Origin: Achromobacter kerstersii | GTDB taxonomy: Bacteria > Pseudomonadota > Gammaproteobacteria > Burkholderiales > Burkholderiaceae_B | Direction of reading: 5' to 3' | Length of the DNA: 64,000 bases | NCBI RefSeq assembly: GCF_902859595.1 | Contig: NZ_CADIJQ010000001.1 | Location: forward strand, 1,240,001-1,304,000 | Part shown: one piece after another, positions 55,704-64,000 of the stretch | Layout: the number at the start of each line of letters is the position of its first letter | Numbering within the stretch: position 1 is the first letter of the stretch | Notes under the pieces: model-generated | Told to the model about the DNA's origin: nothing | Database searches by the model: none | The model's input: only the letters and a program-made list of their open reading frames with translations | Position numbers and translations under genes: made by a program

Positions 55704-56680
55704 ACGCGCCGGACAACGCCCGCCCCGCCCCCAGCGCCGTGCCCGACCCCGGGCGCGCCGTCATCGACGTGCATGGGCTGAACAAGCATTTTGGCGACAA
55801 GCACGTCGTCAACGATGTGTCGCTGCGCGTGCAGGAAGGCGAGATCTTCGGCTTTCTTGGCCCCAACGGCAGCGGCAAGACCACCTGCATTCGCCTGATG
55901 TGCGGCCTGTTGACGCCCGACTCGGGCAGCGGCACCTGCCTGGGCTTCGACATCCTGCGCGAAAGCGCCGAGATCAAGCGGCATGTGGGCTACATGACGC
56001 AAAAATTCTCGTACTGGGATGACCTGACGATTCGCGAAAACCTGGACTTCGTGGCGCGCATGTATGGCATGCCGCAGCGCAACGACACCGTGGACCGCGC
56101 GCTGGAAGAGCTGGGCCTGCAAAGCCGCGCCAAACAGTTGACGGGGTCGCTATCGGGCGGATGGAAGCAACGGCTGGCGCTGGCCGCCTGCCTGCTGCAC
56201 GAACCGCGTCTGCTGCTGCTGGACGAACCCACCGCAGGTGTGGACCCGACAGCGCGCCGCGACTTCTGGGAACAGCTGCATGAATTGGCGGCGCGCGGCA
56301 TCTCGGTGCTGGTCAGCACGCATTACATGGACGAAGCCGAGCGCTGCCACAAGCTGGCCTATATCTCGTATGGCCGTCTGCTGACGCAAGGCACGGCAGA
56401 CGAAGTGATTGCCGAACAGCACCTGACCACCTGGGCCATCCACGGCCATAACCTGGTGCCGCTGGGCAAGCGCTTGCGCGGCGCGCCGGGCGTAGACCAG
56501 ACCGTCGCCTTCGGCTCGGCGCTGCACATCAGCGGCCGCGACGCCGAACTGCTGGAACGCACGCTGCGCCAGGCCATCGACGGCCAGGACCTGCGGCTGG
56601 AACGCATCGACACCAGTCTTGAAGACGTCTTCATCTATTTGATGAACCGGTCCACCGACAACTTCGCGAGCCCGCCATGA
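55700..56680 (+). CDS. ABC-2 exporter ATPase (YbhF/CcmA-like)
   Basis: 326 residues, one nucleotide-binding domain. Walker A is GPNGSGKTT, the Q-loop MTQKFSYWDDLT, the signature LSGGWKQRLALA and Walker B LLLLDEPTAGVDP, all intact. The C-terminal ~90 residues form the DrrA-like extension. E. coli YbhF is a double-length tandem; this is single, so the active form should be a homodimer. Overlaps on both sides (ATGA) show tight coupling. Confidence 0.92.
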   Translation: MNAPDNARPAPSAVPDPGRAVIDVHGLNKHFGDKHVVNDVSLRVQEGEIFGFLGPNGSGKTTCIRLMCGLLTPDSGSGTCLGFDILRESAEIKRHVGYMTQKFSYWDDLTIRENLDFVARMYGMPQRNDTVDRALEELGLQSRAKQLTGSLSGGWKQRLALAACLLHEPRLLLLDEPTAGVDPTARRDFWEQLHELAARGISVLVSTHYMDEAERCHKLAYISYGRLLTQGTADEVIAEQHLTTWAIHGHNLVPLGKRLRGAPGVDQTVAFGSALHISGRDAELLERTLRQAIDGQDLRLERIDTSLEDVFIYLMNRSTDNFASPP

Positions 56681-57822
56681 TGCGCCATTTGCAGGGCTTT
56701 TCGTGGTCGCGCTGGTGGAGCATGGTGCTCAAAGAGTTCCTGCAACTGCGCCGCGACCGCATCACGTTCGGCATGATTGTGGGCCTGCCCATCATGCAGC
56801 TGGCGTTGTTCGGTTACGCCATCAATACCGACCCCAAGCAGATGCCCACGGCGGTCATCACCGCCGACCACAGCCCCTTCACGCGCAGCTTCATCGCGGC
56901 GATGAAGTCGTCAGACTATTTCCACATCACCGAAGAACTGGACAACGAGGAAGCCGGCCGCGCGGCGCTGGCGCAAGGCCGTGTACTGTTCGTCGTGACG
57001 ATCCCGCCAGACTTCTCGCGCCGCTTATTGCGCGGCGAGCGCCCCGCGTTGCTGATTGAAGCCGACGCCACCGACCCCATGGCCACCGGCATGGCGATTG
57101 GCGCGGCGACCCAGTTGACGCAAGCCGTGGCGCAGAAGGACCTGACGGGGCCGCTTGCCGGACTGGCGGGCGGGCAACCCGCCTTCGACGTGCGCGTGCA
57201 CCAGCTCTATAACGAAGAGCAGATCTCGCAATACAACACCGTGCCGGGCCTGATGGGCGTGATCCTGACGATGACGCTTGTGATGATGACGGGCCTTGCC
57301 ATGACGCGCGAACGCGAGCGCGGCACGATGGAAAACCTGCTGGCCATGCCGGTGCGCCCGCTTGAGGTGATGACGGGCAAGATCGTGCCCTACATCGCCA
57401 TCGGCCTGATCCAGGCCACCATCATTTTGCTGGCCGCGCACTTTGTGTTCCATGTGCCGATTCTGGGCAGCCTGTTGTCGGTGTATATGGCGGCGCTGCT
57501 GTTCGTGGCGGCGAACCTGACGGTGGGGATCACGCTGTCGTCGCTGGCGCAGAACCAGCTGCAAGCCATGCAGCTGACCATGTTTTATTTCCTGCCCAAC
57601 ATGCTGTTGTCCGGCTTCATGTTCCCGTTTCAGGGCATGCCAATGTGGGCGCAGTACCTGGGCAACCTGCTGCCGCTGACGCATTTCAACCGGCTGATCC
57701 GCGGCATTTTGCTCAAAGGCAACGGCTGGTGGGACCTGTGGCCCAGCATCTGGCCGCTGATACTGTTCACCGCCGTCGTCATGACCCTTGCCGTGAAGTT
57801 CTATCGCCGAACCCTGGATTGA
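56677..57822 (+). CDS. ABC-2 type exporter permease (YbhS/YhhJ-like)
   Basis: 381 residues. TM1 is near 30-50 (FGMIVGLPIMQLALFGYAINTDP). A ~130-residue periplasmic domain follows (SDYFHITEELDNEEAGRAALAQG, VHQLYNEEQISQYNTVPG), then five membrane segments with ERERGTMENLLAMPVRPLEVM between TM2 and TM3. There is only one permease gene, whereas ybhGFSR has two, so a homodimer is expected. Confidence 0.92.
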   Translation: MMRHLQGFSWSRWWSMVLKEFLQLRRDRITFGMIVGLPIMQLALFGYAINTDPKQMPTAVITADHSPFTRSFIAAMKSSDYFHITEELDNEEAGRAALAQGRVLFVVTIPPDFSRRLLRGERPALLIEADATDPMATGMAIGAATQLTQAVAQKDLTGPLAGLAGGQPAFDVRVHQLYNEEQISQYNTVPGLMGVILTMTLVMMTGLAMTRERERGTMENLLAMPVRPLEVMTGKIVPYIAIGLIQATIILLAAHFVFHVPILGSLLSVYMAALLFVAANLTVGITLSSLAQNQLQAMQLTMFYFLPNMLLSGFMFPFQGMPMWAQYLGNLLPLTHFNRLIRGILLKGNGWWDLWPSIWPLILFTAVVMTLAVKFYRRTLD

Positions 57823-57828
57823 CGCGCC

Positions 57829-59322
57829 ATGTCCCTGCCCCCACCTTTTTCTTTACCGCACCAGCGCCCACCCCTGGCGGCGCTGAGCCTGCTTGCGCTG
57901 CTGGTTTCCGGATGCGCGGTGGGGCCTGATTTTCAGACGCCCGCCGCACCGGATGTGGCGGCGTACTCCGCGCAAGACAGCGCCACAACGAGCGGCGCAC
58001 AGCAACTAAAACCCGGCGCCGATATCCCCGCGCAATGGTGGACGCTTTTTCATTCCGACGCGCTAGATCAATTGGTGCGCCAGGCGCTCGACGCCAGCCC
58101 CACCTTGGATGAAGCACGCGCGCGGCTGCGCCAGGCTAGTGAAGATCTGGACGCCGAGACGGGCGGCCGCCTGGCCCCATCGGTTGACGCCAACCTGTCG
58201 GGTGCCCGCAAGAAGGTGGACCCGTCCGCTTATGGCGTGCCCGTTGCCGAATTGCCGCCACCGTTCACGCTCTACAACGCGTCCATTGATGTGTCCTACA
58301 CGCTGGATGTGTTTGGCGGCAACCGCCGCGCGCTGGAAGGCATGGCCGCGCAAGTGGATTATCAGTCGCACGAATGGCAGGCCGCGCGGATGTCGCTGGC
58401 CGCCAACGTGGTCACCGCCGCGATCCGCCAGGCGGACTTGTCCGAACGGCTGGCCGCCACCCGCGAATTGCTGGCGGCGCAGCTGCGTCAGCAAGACATC
58501 ATGCGGCAACGCGTGGCTGCGGGCGGCGTCGCGCAGGCGGACTTGAGCAATCAGGAATTGCTGGTGGCGCAAACGCGCGCCACCTTGCCGCCACTGGATA
58601 AGCAGTTGTCGCAGGCCACGCACCAATTGGCCGTCTATCTGGGCTTGCCGCCCGCTGCGCTGACGACGCCGCCGTTGCGCCTGGCCGACCTGACGCTGCC
58701 CGCCGACGTTCCCACCGGCGTGCCGTCCGCCCTGACACGGCAGCGGCCCGACATTCTGGCCGCCGAAGCGTTGTGGCATAAAGCGTCCGCGGATGTGGGC
58801 GTGGCCACGGCAAATCAGTATCCGCAGTTCACATTAACGGCTAGTTTTGGGTCGCAACGCACCAGCGTGGGCGATATTGGCAACGGCGTGAACGTGTGGA
58901 ACCTGGGGCTGGGATTGGTGCAACCCTTATTTCGCGGCGGTGAACTTCGGGCACGCAAACGCTCGGCCGAAGCCGCGTATGAAGCGGCTGCCGCGTCGTA
59001 CCGGCAGACCGTGCTGGATGGTTTTCGCCAAGTCGCCGATGCGCTGCGCGCCGTGCAAACCGACGGCGAAGCCTTCGCTGCCTATGACCAGGCCTGGCGC
59101 CGCGCCGAGGACGCCGAACGCATCGCGCAAGGCCGGTATCAAGCCGGCGGCATCAGCCATCAAAGCCTGCTGGACAGCCAGCGCCAGCTGCTGCAAACGC
59201 GCATTGCACGCACCGAGGCGGATGCCGCGCGCTATGCGGATACCGCAGCGCTGCTGCAAGCGCTGGGCGGCGGCTGGTGGAACGAACCCGCGGATGCTGC
59301 GCCCGCCACTGCAACCCGATAG
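57829..59322 (+). CDS. NodT-family outer-membrane efflux lipoprotein
   Basis: 497 residues, TolC-like. The lipobox LLVSGC is followed by AVGPDFQTP, the NodT-family start. Two OEP repeats contain WWTLFHSDALDQLVRQALDASPTLDEARARLRQA and, in the second half, RQRPDILAAEALWHKASADVGVATANQYPQF. It begins 6 nt after the permease and completes a tripartite exporter. Confidence 0.93.
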   Translation: MSLPPPFSLPHQRPPLAALSLLALLVSGCAVGPDFQTPAAPDVAAYSAQDSATTSGAQQLKPGADIPAQWWTLFHSDALDQLVRQALDASPTLDEARARLRQASEDLDAETGGRLAPSVDANLSGARKKVDPSAYGVPVAELPPPFTLYNASIDVSYTLDVFGGNRRALEGMAAQVDYQSHEWQAARMSLAANVVTAAIRQADLSERLAATRELLAAQLRQQDIMRQRVAAGGVAQADLSNQELLVAQTRATLPPLDKQLSQATHQLAVYLGLPPAALTTPPLRLADLTLPADVPTGVPSALTRQRPDILAAEALWHKASADVGVATANQYPQFTLTASFGSQRTSVGDIGNGVNVWNLGLGLVQPLFRGGELRARKRSAEAAYEAAAASYRQTVLDGFRQVADALRAVQTDGEAFAAYDQAWRRAEDAERIAQGRYQAGGISHQSLLDSQRQLLQTRIARTEADAARYADTAALLQALGGGWWNEPADAAPATATR

Positions 59323-59341
59323 CGCCCGCGCGTTCAACCCC

Positions 59342-59372
59342 GAGTCAGAGGGGTGGCACCTTTCTCTGATTC
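59342..59372 (+). terminator. Possible terminator after the efflux operon
   Basis: GAGTCAGAG / CTCTGATTC arms with one G-U pair and an inner GGTGG/CACC stem, 19 nt after the nodT-like stop. No T-run, so the call is tentative. Confidence 0.4.
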
Positions 59373-59539
59373 AAACAATGTTCGACCCGATCAGGCGTGC
59401 GCACCCCGCCCGCGCGTAGCAGATGGCCCGCAATCATGTCTGAGAATTCGGGTACGAAAGTGGCGTTGTGCGACGTTTGGGAAATGGTGGTATCCGTAGC
59501 ATCATGCATGCGCTCAAGCTGCACAGATCACTACGATTC

Positions 59540-60271
59540 ATGAATGACCTACTAGACCTGATCGTCTTCTCTCCCGATCCCGACCAACGAGTGCGCCGCA
59601 GCGACGCACTGGCTGGCATGGGATTTTCGCCTCGACGCTGTGAGGACTCCAATGGCCTGTTCCGCCTGTTCCAGGCGCGCCGCACGCCTTTGTTGGTGAT
59701 GGAAGCCGAATTAACCGACCTTTGTATGGCCGTCGCAGGTCTGCGCGCCATGGACACCACCGCCGGCATTGTTGCGGTCTCAACCTTCGACACGCCTGAA
59801 AACCGCATCCTGGGGCTGCATTGCGGCGCCGACGCCTGCTTTCAACCCGACGTGGCCACCGCCGAAATCGCCGCGGCATTGCAGGCGCTGGTGCGCCGCG
59901 TTCCGGCCACGGGGCGCCGCCCGCTCGTGCCGGAGATCGAGCCGCGCGTCGTGCCCGCCGCGCCGGTCATCGCCGATGCGCCGGGAAAATGGCAATTCCA
60001 CGACGCCGCCTGGACGCTGGTGAGCCCGCAAGGCACGCGGCTGTCTTTGACCTTGGCCGAGCGCGAGTTCATGCTCAAGCTCACGGCGTCCGCCGACAAA
60101 CGCTTGCCGCGCAGCGACCCGCCGGGCGTGGACCCGCAAGCCGGGCGCGAATCCGTCCGCCGCACCGACGTCGTCGTCAGCCGCTTGCGGCGCAAGGCGC
60201 TGGACGTGAACGTAGAGCTGCCCATCCGCACCGTTTGGGGCTGGGGCTATGCCTTCACCGGAGACATCTGA
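59540..60271 (+). CDS. Atypical OmpR-like response regulator
   Basis: 243 residues. The N-terminal receiver-like domain (1-120) keeps the acidic cluster (SPDPDQ, 11-16), but the phosphoacceptor in strand 3 (LLVMEAELTD) is Glu55, not Asp, and the conserved Lys is Gln102 (ACFQPD). The C-terminal winged helix (about 150-243) ends RRTDVVVSRLRRKALDVNVELPIRTVWGWGYAFTG, typical of OmpR DNA-binding domains. There is no sensor kinase adjacent. It is probably phosphorylation-independent. An upstream in-frame ATG at 59504 is possible; no strong Shine-Dalgarno decides. Confidence 0.8.
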   Translation: MNDLLDLIVFSPDPDQRVRRSDALAGMGFSPRRCEDSNGLFRLFQARRTPLLVMEAELTDLCMAVAGLRAMDTTAGIVAVSTFDTPENRILGLHCGADACFQPDVATAEIAAALQALVRRVPATGRRPLVPEIEPRVVPAAPVIADAPGKWQFHDAAWTLVSPQGTRLSLTLAEREFMLKLTASADKRLPRSDPPGVDPQAGRESVRRTDVVVSRLRRKALDVNVELPIRTVWGWGYAFTGDI

Positions 60272-60349
60272 GCGCCGCTGGCGGGCGTATCATGCGACGT
60301 GCGGGGCCGCGAATTGCGGCCCCCGTCCGTCCACCTTTCTATTGCCGCC

Positions 60350-60832
60350 ATGGAAGTCTTTGAACGCCTTCAAGCCCTGCTCGCCCAGCACCAGGTTCGC
60401 CACCGCCTGATCGAACACGCGGCGGCGGGCCGATCCGTGGAAGTTGCCGCCATACGCGGCACCGAAGTCAGCCAGGGCGCCAAGGCGCTGGTCTGCCGGG
60501 TGAAGATCTCGTCCAACGTTCGCAAGAACGTGCTGGCCGTGTTTCCGGCCGACCAGCAGGCCGACCTGGACGCCATTGCACGCGCCGCGGGCGGCAAAAA
60601 GGCGTCGCTGGCCTCGCAAGACCTGGCGCGCGAACTGACCGGGTGCGAGATCGGCGCCATCCCGCCCTTTTCCTTCAACCCCGACCTGCACTTGCTGGTG
60701 GACCCCACCCTGCGCTTACGCCACGATGAAATCGTGTTCAACGCCGGCCGCCTGGACGCGTCCATTCTGTTGAACACGGAAGACTACTTCCGGCTGGCCG
60801 CGCCCGATGTGGCGCCGCTGATCAAGGCCTGA
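60350..60832 (+). CDS. yeaK: YbaK/EbsC-fold aminoacyl-tRNA deacylase, YeaK-like
   Basis: 160 residues, a free-standing editing domain. EVAAIRGTEVSQGAKALVCRVK, VFPADQQADLDAIA, LTGCEIGAIPPFSFNPDLHLLVDP and EIVFNAGRLDASI match E. coli YeaK closely; YeaK hydrolyses mischarged (for example Ser-) tRNAs. The ATG at 60350 starts the family sequence; an upstream in-frame GTG lacks similarity. Confidence 0.92.
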   Translation: MEVFERLQALLAQHQVRHRLIEHAAAGRSVEVAAIRGTEVSQGAKALVCRVKISSNVRKNVLAVFPADQQADLDAIARAAGGKKASLASQDLARELTGCEIGAIPPFSFNPDLHLLVDPTLRLRHDEIVFNAGRLDASILLNTEDYFRLAAPDVAPLIKA

Positions 60833-60884
60833 AGCCCCCCCACCATGATGTCGCCGCCACGATGTCGCCCACTCTGAAGCCGCC

Positions 60885-62864
60885 GTGTCCCGCTCATTCC
60901 TGACCCGCGGCGCGCGCAGCTCGAACATGCGCTGGCTGATGAGCCTGGCGCATATGGAGCCTTCGCCCGTCAGCCGATGGGTGGCGCTGCGTGCGGCGCT
61001 GGCGATCGGCTTGCCATCGGCGGTGGGCCTGGCGCTGGACCAAAGCGCGGCCGCCGCCCTGGTTGCGCTGGGCGCGCTGCCCGCCATCACCGGCGACAAC
61101 GGCGGCCCCTACCGCAACCGGGCGCTGTCCATCGGCTCCACCGTATTTGGCGGCGCCTTGGGCTACCTGCTGGGCAACCTGGTGGCTGGACATGGCTTGT
61201 GGACCAGCGCCGCGATGACGCTGCTGGTGCTCATCGCCAGCCTGATCGGCACGTTCAACAACATCGCCGCGGTGGCCACGCTGCAATTCGCGGTGTACGT
61301 CATTGTGGGCGCGAGCCTGACCTCGACCCTGCCGCCCTGGATGCCGTCGGTGCTGGTGGGCGCAGGCGGCTTGTTCGGCTTGGCGCTGACCTTGTCGGGG
61401 TGGGTGGTGAACCCCATCGCGCCCGAACGCGCCGCCGTGGCGCTGGCGTACCGCAAGCTGGCCGCCATGTTTGCCGCCATTGGCACGTCGCGCACGATGG
61501 TGGCGCGCCGCGATATGGAAGCGGCCATGACCACCGCTTACGACACCGTGCTGGCAGCGCGTGGCCGGGCGATGGGGCCATCGCCCCGGCTGGCGCGGCT
61601 GGCGGCGCAGTTGCAGGCCTGCACGCCACTGACCAATGCCGCGCTGGCGCTGGCGCGCGCGGGCCGCGTGCTGCCGCCTGAATGTGCGCGCGTCATGAAC
61701 CGCCTGGCGGATCGCGTGGAGAACGACGCTGAACCCGACCCAGGCGACGATATCGCCGCCTTGCGCCTGGCCAATATGCCGCAACTGGCCGACGCCCTGG
61801 CGCAGGCGTTGCCGTTGCTGGATGGCGCAAAGCCCGTCAACCCGGACCCGCTGGCGGGGCTTGCGCCCGTGCGGCCGCGCACGCCCTGGCGGGTGCTGGC
61901 GCGCACGTATCGGCCCGGGCCCACAACGGTGCGCTACCTGATCCGGCTGGCGCTGTGCCTGATCGCGGCGGAAGCCGTGGCGATGGCCGCATCGCTGCCC
62001 CGGTCGTACTGGGTGCCGCTGATTGTCGTGGTCATCTTCAAACCGAACTTTGGGTCGGTCTTTGCGCGCGCGCTGCAAAGCTGCGGCGGCAGCGTGGTGG
62101 GCGTGGCCATCAGCGCGACCGTGCTGGCCGTGGACCAGAGCGGTGTGGCCAGCCTGCTGACGGTGGCGGCGCTGGCCGCGTTGCTGCCCTGGTCCATTCG
62201 CCGCAACTACGGTTTGTTCTCGGCCATTCTGGTGCCCATCCTGATGCTGTTGATTGGCGCCCTGCAACCCGGCACCTGGACCATTGCATTGGCCCGGCTG
62301 GTGGATGTGGGCGTGGCGGCCGGCATTGTGCTTGTGGTGGGCTACCTGCCCTGGATACGCATCGAACGCAGCAACCTGGACCACGCCGTGTCCGCGTCGA
62401 TGGACACCTTGGCGGCCTATCTGAACACCGTATTCCAGGCCGATCCGGCCAACCGCCATGACCTGCGCGCCCGCGCCTATGCGCGGCTGTCTGACCTGCG
62501 CATCGCCTTGCAGCGCGGGCTGTCTGAACCGCGTCTGGTCAGCCGCCGCGCGCTGGCGTGGTGGCCGGTCGAGGTGGCGCTGGAACGCGTGGCCAACGCC
62601 ATCTCGGACACCGCGTGGTCATGGCCGGAAGGCCAGACGCCGCCCAGCGCCGCCGAAGTTGCGCAATTGGCCGACGCCTTGCACGCCATGAGCGTCGCCG
62701 TCGACCAAGGCGTGGCCACGCCCGTCACTGCCGTCACCGCCCCCTCGCCCGCGCTGGCCGATGTGGCCGCCGAAATCGAAGCCTTGCGCGCCGTGCTGGC
62801 CGGGCCGGATTTTGCAGCCGCCCCCGGCGCTGGCGCCCCCAAACACCCCGTCCACCAGGTCTGA
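60885..62864 (+). CDS. FUSC-family membrane protein
   Basis: About 659 residues from a GTG at 60885; ATGs at 60927 and 60939 are alternative starts. Two blocks of about five membrane segments (about 35-175 and 350-490) each precede a cytoplasmic helical region, as in fusaric-acid-resistance/AaeB-like exporters. The second block contains SYWVPLIVVVIFKPNFGSVFARALQSCGGSVVGV, the FUSC signature. It probably exports aromatic acids; there is no adaptor gene beside it. It is 3 nt from the NRDE gene. Confidence 0.87.
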   Translation: MSRSFLTRGARSSNMRWLMSLAHMEPSPVSRWVALRAALAIGLPSAVGLALDQSAAAALVALGALPAITGDNGGPYRNRALSIGSTVFGGALGYLLGNLVAGHGLWTSAAMTLLVLIASLIGTFNNIAAVATLQFAVYVIVGASLTSTLPPWMPSVLVGAGGLFGLALTLSGWVVNPIAPERAAVALAYRKLAAMFAAIGTSRTMVARRDMEAAMTTAYDTVLAARGRAMGPSPRLARLAAQLQACTPLTNAALALARAGRVLPPECARVMNRLADRVENDAEPDPGDDIAALRLANMPQLADALAQALPLLDGAKPVNPDPLAGLAPVRPRTPWRVLARTYRPGPTTVRYLIRLALCLIAAEAVAMAASLPRSYWVPLIVVVIFKPNFGSVFARALQSCGGSVVGVAISATVLAVDQSGVASLLTVAALAALLPWSIRRNYGLFSAILVPILMLLIGALQPGTWTIALARLVDVGVAAGIVLVVGYLPWIRIERSNLDHAVSASMDTLAAYLNTVFQADPANRHDLRARAYARLSDLRIALQRGLSEPRLVSRRALAWWPVEVALERVANAISDTAWSWPEGQTPPSAAEVAQLADALHAMSVAVDQGVATPVTAVTAPSPALADVAAEIEALRAVLAGPDFAAAPGAGAPKHPVHQV

Positions 62865-62867
62865 ACC

Positions 62868-63641
62868 ATGTGTCTTGCCGTATTGGCCCTGCATGCCTTG
62901 CCGGGCATCCCCGTCTTGATCGCCGCCAACCGCGATGAATTTCACGCGCGTCCCACGCGCCCCGCCGCGCAATGGGATGACGCGCCGGCCATCTACGCGG
63001 GCCGCGACGGCTTGGCGGGCGGCACCTGGATGGGCGTGACCACGTCGGGGCGTTTTGCGCTGGTGACCAATTTCCGCGAGTCCGGCAAACACCTGAACCC
63101 GGCGCCGTCGCGTGGCGCGCTGGTGGAAGATTTTTTGCGCGGCACGGCCTCGCCTGCCGATTACCTGGCGAGCACGCACGCTGTTGATCAGGCGTACAAC
63201 GGCTTCAACCTGATCGTGGGCGACACGCGCGAAGCCTGGTATTTGAGTAATCGCAATGGTGGCCCGCGCGCGCTTGAACCCGGTATCTATGCGCTGTCCA
63301 ACCACTTGCTGGACACCCCGTGGCCCAAGCTGGCCCGCACCAAGGCGGCGTTCACGGCCGTATTGGCGCAGTCGCCCCAGCCCGATCTGCCTGCGCTGTT
63401 CGACGCATTGGCCGACCGCCAAGCCGCAGACGATGAAGACATGCCCGCCACGGGTCTGCCGCGAGATCGCGAAAAACTATTGAGCAGCCCGTTTATCGTC
63501 AGCCCCGACTATGGCACTCGCAGCTCCAGCGTCTTGGCGCTCCATGAAGGCGGCGCCGGACAGCTGGATGAAAGGCGCTTTGCGCCTGACGGCATGGTCA
63601 GCGGGGAAAGCCGGCTGACCTTTGATTGGCAGGCCGCATAA
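62868..63641 (+). CDS. NRDE/TANGO2-family protein
   Basis: 257 residues. MCLAVLALHALPGIPVLIAANRDEFHARPT contains the NRDE motif (21-24) and the conserved N-terminal Cys2. GGTWMGVTTSGRFALVTNFRE and YGTRSSSVL complete the Ntn-hydrolase-like pattern. Eukaryotic TANGO2 is implicated in lipid or heme handling; the bacterial role is unknown. It starts 3 nt after the FUSC gene, so it is likely co-transcribed. Confidence 0.9.
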   Translation: MCLAVLALHALPGIPVLIAANRDEFHARPTRPAAQWDDAPAIYAGRDGLAGGTWMGVTTSGRFALVTNFRESGKHLNPAPSRGALVEDFLRGTASPADYLASTHAVDQAYNGFNLIVGDTREAWYLSNRNGGPRALEPGIYALSNHLLDTPWPKLARTKAAFTAVLAQSPQPDLPALFDALADRQAADDEDMPATGLPRDREKLLSSPFIVSPDYGTRSSSVLALHEGGAGQLDERRFAPDGMVSGESRLTFDWQAA

Positions 63642-63720
63642 CGCGGCGATATGCTGGGCAAGCGCGAACTCCCGGGCGGCATGCCAGTCGAAATACTCAG
63701 GTCCTTATCAGGAGACCCTT

Positions 63721-64000
63721 ATGAACAAACGCATTGAACGCTGCACCTTGGCCGCCATGATGGCGGTGGGCAGCATCGCACTGGCTGGCGTCTTGTCGAC
63801 CGCGCAAGCGGCGTTGCCGCCCGTCAAACATCAGGGCACGGTGCAGTACGTAAGCGGCGGCATCGGCATTGACGAATCGGAAGCCATGAAGGCGGCCGCC
63901 AAGGACTATCCGCTGGCGCTCACCTTCGCCGCGCAACGCGACGGCAAAGCGGACTATGTGGCCAGCGTCGGCGTCGCCATTCATGACGCGCAGGGCAAGG
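63721..64000 (+). CDS. Secreted protein of unknown function (5' part only)
   Basis: AGGAGA precedes the ATG. The 93 visible codons start with a signal peptide ending LSTAQA|ALPPVKHQG. The mature start QGTVQYVSGGIGIDESEAMKAAAKDYPLALTF suggests a small periplasmic domain seen in conserved secreted proteins of this group. The frame runs off the right edge. No function assigned. Confidence 0.75.
   Translation, partial: MNKRIERCTLAAMMAVGSIALAGVLSTAQAALPPVKHQGTVQYVSGGIGIDESEAMKAAAKDYPLALTFAAQRDGKADYVASVGVAIHDAQGK

Noticed and set aside
60894-62459. A 521-codon minus-strand open frame opposite the FUSC gene
   Set aside because: Antisense shadow with Arg/His/Gln-rich low-information sequence.

Overview
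The window is chromosomal DNA from a high-GC betaproteobacterium. The gene content and order (surE-pcm-nlpD without an adjacent rpoS, a Bug-family tripartite-tricarboxylate receptor, a six-gene Pha/Mrp antiporter, a rhizobial-type GlpSTPQUV glycerol importer beside glpR-glpD) point to the Alcaligenaceae (Achromobacter/Bordetella-like). This is inferred from protein families only, because no rRNA or other decisive marker lies in the window. No tRNA, rRNA, CRISPR array, insertion sequence or prophage was seen. Almost all the DNA is housekeeping, transport and regulatory genes packed tightly, with many ATGA or TGATG stop/start overlaps.

Layout. 1-3.0 kb (minus): surE, pcm, nlpD and a 3'-5' exonuclease cut by the window edge. 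3.2-8.9 kb: plsY, tsaD, an AzgA-like purine permease, a luciferase-like monooxygenase, a thioredoxin and a YigZ protein. 9-12.4 kb: an SsuABC/TauABC-type importer with a second, unrelated solute receptor. 12.5-19 kb: a YhhS-like MFS transporter, the ABC-F protein YbiT, then a coupled cluster HAD phosphatase-tadA-LD-carboxypeptidase, and a secreted protein of unknown role. 19.2-25.2 kb: the phaAB-C-D-E-F-G monovalent cation/proton antiporter operon. 25.7-33.3 kb: a Bug receptor, an unusual dodecapeptide-repeat beta-helix protein, an EamA transporter, and an SbcCD-like ATPase/nuclease pair. 33.3-42.3 kb: dadA with a divergent Lrp regulator, then membrane and small conserved proteins (DUF502, S4, Mrr-like, NTF2-like, DUF2784, TPR), an acyl-CoA dehydrogenase, a thioredoxin-reductase-like flavoprotein and a secreted hydrolase. 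42.5-51.3 kb: the glycerol regulon, with glpSTPQUV divergent from glpR-glpD. 51.3-59.3 kb: an HD-GYP phosphodiesterase, a DJ-1/PfpI protein, a CurA-like reductase, and a complete TetR-controlled ABC-2 efflux system (lipoprotein adaptor, ATPase, permease, NodT outer-membrane factor). 59.5-64 kb: an atypical response regulator, the editing deacylase YeaK, a FUSC membrane protein, an NRDE protein and the start of a secreted protein.

Functional links. Glycerol is imported by GlpSTPQUV, phosphorylated by a kinase outside the window, and oxidised by GlpD under GlpR control. Lrp and DadA form a D-amino-acid catabolic switch. The tetR cluster is a self-contained exporter with a perfect AT-rich operator in front of tetR.

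The most unusual signal is not a gene. Short direct tandem repeats (7, 13, 15 or 22 bp) recur at gene 3' ends, and in six cases (tsaD, the SMC-like ATPase, dadA, the DUF2784 gene, glpV, glpD) the array reaches into or spans the stop codon. Where a terminator can be seen (tsaD, the secreted protein at 18.4-18.9 kb, glpV), the array lies between stop codon and hairpin. At glpD one 13-bp array joins two convergent stop codons. Unit lengths of 7, 13 and 22 are all 1 modulo 3, so a stop codon kept in successive copies falls into successive reading frames.
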